Position numbers and translations under genes: made by a program
From: an uncultured bacterium
GTDB lineage: Bacteria; Planctomycetota; UBA8742; UBA2392
Direction: 5' to 3'
Assembly: GCA_938014885.1 (NCBI GenBank)
Contig: CALLQI010000004.1
Location: 124,001-188,000 of the forward strand
DNA: 64,000 nt
The notes under the pieces: generated by a model
The model's input: the letters and a program-made list of their open reading frames with translations, nothing else
The model's database searches: none
Told to the model about the DNA's origin: nothing
Shown here: one piece after another, positions 41,027-48,122 of the stretch
How the letters are laid out: each line of letters starts with the position of its first letter
How positions within the stretch are numbered: the first letter of the stretch is position 1

Positions 41027-41623
41027 CTACGCCCTTTCGCCCCAACGCTTGCTTAGCTTGTGCTCCAGCCCCAGCTGATCCAGCACCCTTGCCACCACAA
41101 AATCGATCATGTCCTGCACCGTCTGAGGCCGCGTGTAAAAGCCCGGGTTGGCGTCAATCACCGTCGCACCGGCCTCGGTCACCGTCACCATGTTGCGCAG
41201 CGCGATCAGCGACAGCGGCGTTTCGCGCGTAACCAGCAGCAGCTTGCGGCGCTCTTTGAGTGTCACTTCGGCCGCGCGGCCGATCAGCTTGTCGCCGGTG
41301 CCTGAGGCCACGGCGCCCAGCGTTGACATGGTGCAGGGGCAGATCACCATGCCGCGGTGGCGAAAGCTGCCGCTGGCGACAGGCGCGCCGACCTGCGCGT
41401 TCTTCCAAAGGAAGGCTTTGCCCACTACACCGGCAAAAGCGTTCAGGTCAGGCTTGTCAGGGTTGCAGGGAACGTCCAGTTCGGCACGCCAGACGTCAAA
41501 CGCCGCGTCGCTGAACACCACGTGGGTTTCGACAGGGGACTGCAACAGCACGTGAAGCAGGCGCTGGGCGTACTGGATACCGCTGGCGCCGGTGACGGCA
41601 AGGACAACCCTGTCTGGCTGCAT
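41027..41623 (-). CDS. ubiX: UbiX-type flavin prenyltransferase
   Basis: The 198-residue protein makes prenylated FMN, the cofactor of UbiD-type decarboxylases. It has the family motifs VLAVTGASGIQYAQRLL, FSDAAF, a GASGSFRHRGMVICPCTMSTL-like active-site segment (VASGSF... ICPCTMSTLGAVASG), DKLIGRAAEVTLKERRKLLL and NPGFYTRPQTVQDMIDFV. ATG 41623 follows GGAGTTCACC. UbiD is not in the window. Prenylated FMN enzymes act in quinone synthesis and in aromatic (de)carboxylation, such as anaerobic phenol degradation, which would fit the benzoyl-CoA genes at the right end; that link is inference. Confidence 0.93.
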   Translation of the reverse strand: MQPDRVVLAVTGASGIQYAQRLLHVLLQSPVETHVVFSDAAFDVWRAELDVPCNPDKPDLNAFAGVVGKAFLWKNAQVGAPVASGSFRHRGMVICPCTMSTLGAVASGTGDKLIGRAAEVTLKERRKLLLVTRETPLSLIALRNMVTVTEAGATVIDANPGFYTRPQTVQDMIDFVVARVLDQLGLEHKLSKRWGERA

Positions 41624-41725
41624 GGTGAACTCCGAGCCCCATTGCGCAGGATACGCCGAAAAGGGCGCGGCAACAGCGCAAGGCAGGGGCCTGGGCAACG
41701 GGCACACTAAATCCACTAAACGGAG

Positions 41726-41753
41726 TTGATTATCTTGTTTCGCGGGTTATGCT
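41726..41753 (+). promoter_or_regulatory. predicted promoter of the kelch lipoprotein gene
   Basis: TTGATT (41726-41731), a 16-base spacer and TATGCT (41748-41753) lie 28 bases before the ATG at 41782, which has the GAGGAGAGAGCC ribosome-binding site. Confidence 0.5.
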
Positions 41754-41781
41754 TCGGGCAGACGCTTATGAGGAGAGAGCC

Positions 41782-44541
41782 ATGCACCGCGCCACTGCCA
41801 TACTGACCGTACTCGCCATCGGGTTGCTTGCCGCCTGCGGCGGCGGGGAAACACCCGGCGGGGTTCAAACCCGCGCCACGTTGTCACTCCCTGCCACTTC
41901 ATTGCCCGCCGCTGCTGCCGGCCAGCCGTACCAGTATGCACTGGTCGCTGCCGGTGGCTCCGGCACATATGCATTCGAGTGGGAGCCCGGTTTCGCTCCG
42001 CCGGCGTGGCTGAGCCTGGCTTCTAACGGCGTACTCTCGGGTACTCCGCAATCGCCGGCGCTGCACACACTGGACGTTCTGGTGCGCGACGCCGCCGAGC
42101 CGTCGGACACGGTTTCCCGGCAACTTTCACTCGAAGTACTGCCGCTTCCCCTGGCACTGGACACCCAATCCTTGCCCGCCGCGCTGTTCGGGCAGGCTTA
42201 CAGCGCGATTCTCGCGGCCAGCGGCGGAGTTGCCCCCTACACCTTCAGCGTGGTTTCGGGCGGTACGCCGGTTTCGGGCGGCCACCTGCTGGGTGCCACG
42301 CAACTGCTGCTCGACAACGCCGGGCAGATCAGCGGCACGTACACCGGTAGCACAGAGCAGACCCACAGCTTCGTGGTGCAGGTGCAGGATTCGGCCACTC
42401 CGCCGGCCACGGCAACTCGGGCGCTGGACATCGTGGTGGTGCCGGCACCGGTGATCCTGACGACATCGCTGCCGCGCGGATACCGCAGTCAGGCGCTGGC
42501 CCACACGCTGCAGGCCCAGGGCAGCGCGCTGCTGCCCCTGGCCTGGAGTTTGGCCGCAGGCTCCCCCCCGCTGCCCACAGGGGTGACGCTTTCAACCACC
42601 GGCGATCTGGCGGGTACACCCACGGAGTCCGGCCTGTTTGCCCTGCGCGTACAGTGCGAGGCCGAAACCAGCCCGCCGACGCTGCTCACCCGCGAACTGG
42701 ACCTCGTGGTGTACGAAGGCATTGGCTATACCCACACGCCCGACCTTTTCGATGGCGGCGTGAACAACAACGACTTTGCCAGCGCCACCAACTTGGGTGC
42801 ACTTTCGATGAACGCGCCGCTGGTGCAGGCCACGCCGCTGAGTGTCAGCAGCAACCCCGCTGACCCGAACCTGGACCCGGCTGACGTGTTCTCCTTCACC
42901 ACGCCGCACGTGGGCGAGATCAGCATCGAGGTCTTCTTTGCCGGCGCGACCGGCTCGCTGAAGGCCTTCCTTTACAGGGACGCGGGCGGGCGGTTCGACC
43001 GCGAGGCCGACGGCGTCGCCGGCGCAGGCAGCAACGACGCGCGGCTGGTAATGCCCGGCGCCGCACAAGGCACCTGGTACCTGCGCGTTGAGGCCGTCTA
43101 CAAGAACAGCACCTGGCACGCCAACGCCTACAGCTTTCGGGTGCGCTTCAATGACCTGACGCTGCCATTGGACTTGATTGAGCATGACACCGGCAGCGGC
43201 TCGATGGCGCTGGCGATTCCGGTCTCGCTGGCGGGCGGCTCAGCCACAGGGGCCAGCTACCAGCTTGTGGGCGGCACGCTGCCTTCGGGCGTCAGCCTTA
43301 GTGCGTCGGGTGTGTTGCAGGGTACGCCGACGCAACAGGGTTTGTTCACGATCAGTGTGCGGGCAGAAGCTTCGGGCCTAGTCACGACACGTGAGCTGCG
43401 TGTGCGAGTGTATGACGCCGCCGCCGGGAACTTCTGGCAGCGCGCGGGCGATCACCGTTTCTTTGACCCGCTGCGGGGCGACGGCGCAGGGAACTACCAC
43501 GAGCACTACTGTGAAGCGATGGTGGTGGCTCCGCACCCGGACTACGGCCCGGAGGGCGCGATCTACGTGGTCGGCGGGCGCGAAAGCGTCACGGTCTCCA
43601 AGGTGTACGTGTTCCATACCGCGCACCAGGCCAACCCACTGCGTGACCACCGACTTGAAGACATCGGCCGCCCGCTGGGCACCGAGCGCCAGTATGTGGG
43701 TGCCGCCTTCCTGCAGCACAGCTATGGCGGCTACATCTATGTGGTCGGTGGCGAGCTGTACTCGACCACCGCGCCCTCGTCCGGCAACTTCACCCGGGTA
43801 GTGCAGCGCTTGCAGGTGGCCGACGGCGCGGGCAACGCACTGTCCGCGCCAGGCAACTGGGAGTCCGTGGCGGAGCTGCCAGCCGATCTGGGCGGTCGCG
43901 CGGTGATGGGTTGGGCCGAGTTCGGGCTGGTGGCTGATGACGCGGCGCTGGATGCGGACGACCGGCTGTACGTGATCGCGGGCCGGGTACAGGTTGAGAC
44001 CAGCGTGGGCTCCGGCACCTACGCCCGCGAGTTCTCACAGCAGGTGCTGATGTATGAGCCGCCGCTGACGGCGCCGGCCCAGGGTGCATGGTTCATGAAG
44101 ACCGACAGCGGGGCGTACACACCCCGGCGCTTCCCGACCACGGGCTGGATCAACGGAGCGATCTATGTTGCCGGGGGCACGGCTGCGACGGGCACCACCG
44201 CGATCATTGAGATGTACCAGCCTGACCCGGTGGCAATGAACCCGGCGCTGGCGACACTGGGTGCGGGCAGCCTGCCCACGCTCGCGGCACCGGCTTGGTG
44301 CGGTGCGGGCGCGGTGCACCAGGGCAAGCTGTACCTGTTGAACGGCTGGGGGGCCACCTATTCGGCCACATCCCGGCTGCAGGTGTTTGACCCGGTGGCG
44401 AACACCATGGCGCAGCTTGCTACGCCGGACAGCGCCAGCGGTTTTCACAACGCGACTTTCCATGATGGCCGACTGTGGTTCGTGACGGGCCGTGACCCGT
44501 TCCGCGCCACGCCGAAGTTCAGCCTTTACTACACGCCATAG
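41782..44541 (+). CDS. large lipoprotein with Ig-like (He_PIG) and kelch repeats
   Basis: The 919-residue protein has a lipoprotein signal ending LLAACGGG. Three putative-Ig (He_PIG) domains fill about residues 25-320; each shows the pattern LPxGxxLSxxGxLxGTPT (LSLASNGVLSGTPQ, VTLSTTGDLAGTPT). A bacterial pre-peptidase-like beta domain follows (about 335-460; DPADVFSFTTPHVGEISIEV), then another Ig domain (VSLSASGVLQGTPTQ). The C-terminal 350 residues carry kelch-type repeats (IYVVGG, YIYVVGGELY, LYVIAGRV, IYVAGG, LYLLNG), predicted to form a propeller. It is a cell-surface or periplasmic adhesion-like protein. It precedes the NO reductase operon, but that operon has its own promoter, so a functional link is doubtful. 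Confidence 0.8.
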   Translation: MHRATAILTVLAIGLLAACGGGETPGGVQTRATLSLPATSLPAAAAGQPYQYALVAAGGSGTYAFEWEPGFAPPAWLSLASNGVLSGTPQSPALHTLDVLVRDAAEPSDTVSRQLSLEVLPLPLALDTQSLPAALFGQAYSAILAASGGVAPYTFSVVSGGTPVSGGHLLGATQLLLDNAGQISGTYTGSTEQTHSFVVQVQDSATPPATATRALDIVVVPAPVILTTSLPRGYRSQALAHTLQAQGSALLPLAWSLAAGSPPLPTGVTLSTTGDLAGTPTESGLFALRVQCEAETSPPTLLTRELDLVVYEGIGYTHTPDLFDGGVNNNDFASATNLGALSMNAPLVQATPLSVSSNPADPNLDPADVFSFTTPHVGEISIEVFFAGATGSLKAFLYRDAGGRFDREADGVAGAGSNDARLVMPGAAQGTWYLRVEAVYKNSTWHANAYSFRVRFNDLTLPLDLIEHDTGSGSMALAIPVSLAGGSATGASYQLVGGTLPSGVSLSASGVLQGTPTQQGLFTISVRAEASGLVTTRELRVRVYDAAAGNFWQRAGDHRFFDPLRGDGAGNYHEHYCEAMVVAPHPDYGPEGAIYVVGGRESVTVSKVYVFHTAHQANPLRDHRLEDIGRPLGTERQYVGAAFLQHSYGGYIYVVGGELYSTTAPSSGNFTRVVQRLQVADGAGNALSAPGNWESVAELPADLGGRAVMGWAEFGLVADDAALDADDRLYVIAGRVQVETSVGSGTYAREFSQQVLMYEPPLTAPAQGAWFMKTDSGAYTPRRFPTTGWINGAIYVAGGTAATGTTAIIEMYQPDPVAMNPALATLGAGSLPTLAAPAWCGAGAVHQGKLYLLNGWGATYSATSRLQVFDPVANTMAQLATPDSASGFHNATFHDGRLWFVTGRDPFRATPKFSLYYTP

Positions 44542-44549
44542 GGTAGTGC

Positions 44550-44578
44550 TTGACCGCGACCGCGGGCCGCGCTAAATA
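44550..44578 (+). promoter_or_regulatory. predicted promoter of the NO reductase operon
   Basis: TTGACC (44550-44555), a 17-base spacer and TAAATA (44573-44578) form a plausible sigma-70-type promoter. The transcription start would lie inside the GATAA-N10-ATATC repeat that begins two bases later. Confidence 0.55.
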
Positions 44579-44579
44579 A

Positions 44580-44599
44580 GATAAGAAGGTAGTGATATC
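44580..44599 (+). promoter_or_regulatory. candidate Rrf2 operator, GATAA-N10-ATATC
   Basis: This 20-bp element differs by one base from the perfect GATAA-N10-TTATC repeats at 59915-59934 and 61805-61824 that lie next to two Rrf2 regulator genes. Its place just after the -10 box suits a repressor. Confidence 0.45.
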
Positions 44600-44616
44600 T
44601 AAGTAAGGAGCCTGCC

Positions 44617-44805
44617 ATGGATGACGATTCCAGCATCTACGTGGTGCCGCAGGGTGAAGAAGATCCGGCCGACAAGCCATGGCTGCAGCGACTGTTCGAC
44701 AACCACTGGCTGCTGCTGCTGCTCGGCATCGTGGTGCCCACCCTGTCCTATACCGTGTGGGCATGGATCGAACTGCTGCTGACCAAGAAGGCCGAACTGC
44801 CGTAG
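44617..44805 (+). CDS. small membrane subunit of the haem-copper NO reductase
   Basis: The 62-residue protein has an acidic N-terminus (DDDSSIYVVPQGEEDPADKPW) and one transmembrane helix (HWLLLLLGIVVPTLSYTVWAW, about residues 30-50) with a short tail. ATG 44617 follows AAGGAGCCTGCC. It starts a tightly packed operon with the CuA subunit 15 bases downstream. B-type haem-copper enzymes often have such a one-helix subunit (IIa in Thermus ba3), so it is assigned as an accessory subunit by position and topology. No sequence family is recognised. Confidence 0.75.
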   Translation: MDDDSSIYVVPQGEEDPADKPWLQRLFDNHWLLLLLGIVVPTLSYTVWAWIELLLTKKAELP

Positions 44806-44820
44806 GCGAAAGGAAATGCC

Positions 44821-45351
44821 ATGAGCATTTACAATCCAAAAGGCAAGTGGACTCGCGCTCCGCACGGCTTTGAGCGCATGTGGCTGGGCATCGCGTTGCT
44901 GTGGTGCCTGGTGCTGACCATCGCCATGCCCTACTGGCACTTCAAAGGCCAGCAGACCAGCGCCGGCGAAGCCTACACCGTCGAGCCCATCGAGTTCGAA
45001 AAGCGCGTCAACCGCTTTGTCGAAACCAACAAGGTGGGTGACCGCAACGGCATCCCGATCGTCCAGGCCACACCGGGCGGCGACGCCTATCTGCTCGGCA
45101 CCCGCAACTGGATGTGGTACCCGGTGCTGAAGCTCAAGAAAGACGTTGAGTACCGGCTGCACATCTCCAGTGCCGAGTACCAGCACGGATTCAGCCTGCT
45201 GCCCATGAACATGAACTTTCACATCGTGGCCGGGTACGACCACGTCGTCACCATCACGCCCAAGCAGACAGGTGAGTTCAACATCATCTGCAACGAGTTC
45301 TGCGGTGCCGGGCACCAGCAGATGACCGGACTCATCATTGTCGAAGAGTAG
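44821..45351 (+). CDS. CuA-binding subunit II of haem-copper reductase
   Basis: The 176-residue protein has one N-terminal transmembrane helix (MWLGIALLWCLVLTIAMPYW) and a periplasmic cupredoxin domain. The binuclear CuA ligands are complete: His in YQHGFSL and the loop CNEFCGAGHQQM (C-x3-C-x3-H-x2-M). One helix rather than two is typical of B-type (ba3-like) subunit II. It would receive electrons from a periplasmic or lipoprotein cytochrome c and pass them to the haem b of the large subunit. ATG 44821 follows AAAGGAAATGCC. The gene is followed 22 bases later by the catalytic subunit. Confidence 0.93.
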   Translation: MSIYNPKGKWTRAPHGFERMWLGIALLWCLVLTIAMPYWHFKGQQTSAGEAYTVEPIEFEKRVNRFVETNKVGDRNGIPIVQATPGGDAYLLGTRNWMWYPVLKLKKDVEYRLHISSAEYQHGFSLLPMNMNFHIVAGYDHVVTITPKQTGEFNIICNEFCGAGHQQMTGLIIVEE

Positions 45352-45373
45352 GGCCAAGCCAAGGAGCCGGGCC

Positions 45374-47086
45374 ATGGGGAACCTTCTGCCTGACAAGTCG
45401 CGAGTCTGTGCCACCACTGGGCTGCCGGTGTGCAACCAAGCCGCGCTTTTCATCAAACTGAATGCCGTGTTCGCGGTGGTCGCGCTGCTGATTGGCGTAT
45501 CGGCGGCATTTCTGCTGGCGCTCACGCGCTGGGAGTCCGTGGCGCTGCTTGAGCCCTCAAGCTACTACAAGTGGACCACTGCACACGGGCTGAACATGCT
45601 CGTGTTCTGGATCCTGTTCATGGAAATGGCGATTCTGTACTTCGCCTCCACGACCCTGCTGAATTCGCGCAACTTCAACAACCTGCTGAGCTGGGGCCAG
45701 ACCGGGCTGATGCTGACCGGCTTTGGCATGGTCAATTACTCGATCTTCATGGACCGCGCCTCGGTACTCATGACCAGTTACGTGCCACTGCGCGCAGAGC
45801 ACGAGTTTTACCTGGGGCTGATCCTGTTTGCCGTCGGCGCGCTGCTGGGCTGTATCAACTTCCTGGGCGGCCTGTACATCGCGAAACGCGACAAGACCTA
45901 CCAGGGCAGCATTCCGCTGGTGGTCTTTGGCGCCTTGGCGGCCGTAGTCATCGCTGTTTTCACTATCCTGCACGGCGCGGTGGCACTGATCCCGACCTGG
46001 ATGTGGTCGGTCGGCATCCTCGACAACCCGCCCGACGGCGCATGGTATCGCATGGTGTGGTGGGGCTTCGGCCACGCCAGCCAGCAGATCAACGTCTGCG
46101 CCCACGTTTCCGTATGGTACCTGCTGGCAACCCTGACCGTCGGCGCGCGCCCGCTGAATGAAACAGTCTGCCGTGCGGCCTTCGTGCTCTACATCCTGTT
46201 CATCAATCTGGCCTCAGCGCACCACCTGCTGGTGGACCCGGGCGTAAGCGCGCCCTGGAAGATGTGGAACACCAGCTACGCGCTTTATCTGGCGGTGCTG
46301 GCCAGCATGATTCACGGCTTCACCGTGCCGGCCTCGGTGGAAGTTGCCCAGCGCAAGAAGGGCATCGGCGGGTTGTTCGGCTGGTTGACCAAGGCCCCGT
46401 GGAAGGACCCGGGCTTTGCGGCCTTCTTCCTGTCGCTGCTGATTTTCGGCTTCGGTGGCGGCATCACTGGCGTCACGCTGGGCACGCACCAGATCAACAT
46501 CATCGCCCACAACACGCTGCGCATCCCCGGTCACTTCCATATGACGGTGGCCGGCGGTACGGCGCTGGCCTTCATGGGCCTGGCGTACTACGTGGTGCCG
46601 CTGATCTTCCAGAAAGAGTACCCGGCACGGGCACTGGCGCGGATCCAGCCCTACATCTTTGCCTTCGGCATCGTGCTGATGGCCGTGGGCATGACACTTG
46701 CCGGAAGCCTTGGTGTGCCGCGCCGTCACCCGGATATCGACTTCACCGGCGCCCCGATCCCCGCTGATCTGGGCGATGCGGGGCCGTTCCTGGCCCTGGT
46801 CGGCATCGGCGGCACGATTGCGGCCACCGGCGCGCTGATCTTCATCCTGCTGACCGTATACGCCGTGTTCCTAGGCAAGAGCAACAAGGGCCGCGCCATG
46901 ACGAGCTGGCAGACACCTGAGCAAGACCGCATGAACAAGAACCTGATCACCACCCACTGGAACCCGGAGTCCGACAAGCTGCGCCCCAAGGGCACGGTGG
47001 TGCTGACGCTGATCTTCCTTGCCAGCTTCGCGGTGTACTACTTCGCGAACTGGAAAGCGCTGGTGGACGTGTGGCCAGTGAAGTAG
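45374..47086 (+). CDS. haem-copper catalytic subunit, probable CuA-type nitric oxide reductase
   Basis: The 570-residue protein has 13-14 transmembrane helices. Ligands align with Thermus ba3 oxidase by spacing: low-spin haem His71 (HGLNM) and His389, active-site haem His387 (GHFHM), and CuB ligands His234, His283 and His284. The residue four after the first CuB His, the cross-linked Tyr of all oxygen reductases (HPxxY), is Gln238 here (HASQQ). Loss of this Tyr is known in the NO reductases of the B-family side of the superfamily, such as the CuA-containing enzyme of Bacillus azotoformans. With NirS encoded 3 kb downstream, NO reduction to N2O is the best reading. The exact NOR subfamily needs phylogeny. 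ATG 45374 follows AAGGAGCCGGGCC. Confidence 0.85.
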   Translation: MGNLLPDKSRVCATTGLPVCNQAALFIKLNAVFAVVALLIGVSAAFLLALTRWESVALLEPSSYYKWTTAHGLNMLVFWILFMEMAILYFASTTLLNSRNFNNLLSWGQTGLMLTGFGMVNYSIFMDRASVLMTSYVPLRAEHEFYLGLILFAVGALLGCINFLGGLYIAKRDKTYQGSIPLVVFGALAAVVIAVFTILHGAVALIPTWMWSVGILDNPPDGAWYRMVWWGFGHASQQINVCAHVSVWYLLATLTVGARPLNETVCRAAFVLYILFINLASAHHLLVDPGVSAPWKMWNTSYALYLAVLASMIHGFTVPASVEVAQRKKGIGGLFGWLTKAPWKDPGFAAFFLSLLIFGFGGGITGVTLGTHQINIIAHNTLRIPGHFHMTVAGGTALAFMGLAYYVVPLIFQKEYPARALARIQPYIFAFGIVLMAVGMTLAGSLGVPRRHPDIDFTGAPIPADLGDAGPFLALVGIGGTIAATGALIFILLTVYAVFLGKSNKGRAMTSWQTPEQDRMNKNLITTHWNPESDKLRPKGTVVLTLIFLASFAVYYFANWKALVDVWPVK

Positions 47087-47153
47087 TGCGGCAGAGGTAG
47101 TGCCGAGAACGCAGTGCATCGAAGTGAATGCTGCAAGCAACGGGGAGAGAGCC

Positions 47154-48122
47154 GTGGCAACGCCGCAGGCAATCTGGGTACGGATATGCAAAGCACCGCG
47201 CGCGTTGCTGGAGGGCCCGTGGTTTGCCGTGTTCATGTTCAGTGTGCTGGTACTGTGGAATGCGATGCTGGTCGCGATGATGCTGCTGCCCGACGCACAG
47301 GGTGCTTTGGGCGACTTCACCGCGGACTTCAAACGGCGCTGCTTTGACTTTGATGACAGTACGGGCGAGGTGAAGTGGGCCAGCGTTCTTCCTTATGTGG
47401 TGGCGCCGCTTGTGTTGGGCGCAGCCACATTCCTGATTTACCGACGACAGCTGGGCGTCGCGCTGCGCAAACCGATGGCTCTCTCCATCTGCGTGGTTGC
47501 GGCGCTCGGTGTCGTCGGTGCCGGTGCGGCCGGCCTGGCGAAAGTTTCCAGCGAGGCGCGGGGCCCGGATACGGCCCAGGACTCGGGCCTGCCGTTTCCC
47601 TCAGACAAACTGCGCACACGTTTGAAGGCCCCCGAGTTTCGGCTGGTCAACCAGCAGCGCCAAAAGGTTTCGCCGCAGGACTATCGCGGCCGCGTGGTGC
47701 TGATCACCGCAATTTACGCCACGTGCCCTGACGCCTGCCCGATGATCTTGACCCAGGCCAAGGCGGCGCTGGAGGCGCTGAGTGAAACCGAACGCGAGTC
47801 GGTAACGGTCTTCGCCGTGACACTGGACCCGGAACGCGACGACCCGGATGCGCTGGCCGGCATGGCGCGCGGCCACCGCGTCAGCGCCCCGCAGTGGCAC
47901 CTGGTCACCGGCGAGCCCGCCGACGTGAACCAGGTAATCGACTTCATGGGCGTGTGGCGCAAATGGAACCCTGAGCTCGGGCGGCTGGACCACTCCAATG
48001 CCTTCCTGCTGATCGACCGCCAGGGCGAGCTCGCCTATCGCTTCTCGCTGGGCGACCTGCAGCAGCGCTGGCTGACCGAGGCCCTGCATCTGCTGGTGGC
48101 GGAGCCGGAGCCCCAGCCATGA
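47154..48122 (+). CDS. SCO1/SenC-family protein with three membrane helices
   Basis: Start is GTG 47154, directly behind GGGGAGAGAGCC, the same ribosome-binding site used by neighbouring genes. The 322-residue protein has three hydrophobic helices (about 22-46, 78-95, 109-128) and a C-terminal thioredoxin-like SCO domain. The copper motif TCPDACP (Cys191, Cys195) and a downstream His in LDHSNAF are present. SCO proteins load copper into the CuA site or reduce its cysteines. Most SCO proteins have one anchor helix; the extra two are unusual. Placement right after the CuA enzyme genes supports a role in CuA assembly. Its stop overlaps the next gene by 4 bases (ATGA). Confidence 0.9.
   Translation: MATPQAIWVRICKAPRALLEGPWFAVFMFSVLVLWNAMLVAMMLLPDAQGALGDFTADFKRRCFDFDDSTGEVKWASVLPYVVAPLVLGAATFLIYRRQLGVALRKPMALSICVVAALGVVGAGAAGLAKVSSEARGPDTAQDSGLPFPSDKLRTRLKAPEFRLVNQQRQKVSPQDYRGRVVLITAIYATCPDACPMILTQAKAALEALSETERESVTVFAVTLDPERDDPDALAGMARGHRVSAPQWHLVTGEPADVNQVIDFMGVWRKWNPELGRLDHSNAFLLIDRQGELAYRFSLGDLQQRWLTEALHLLVAEPEPQP

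Noticed and set aside
45374..47086. Ordinary ba3- or cbb3-type cytochrome oxidase
   Set aside because: The active-site Tyr position is Gln238, CuA is present (cbb3 lacks CuA), and no FixO/FixP-type subunits are nearby. Phylogeny is still needed.
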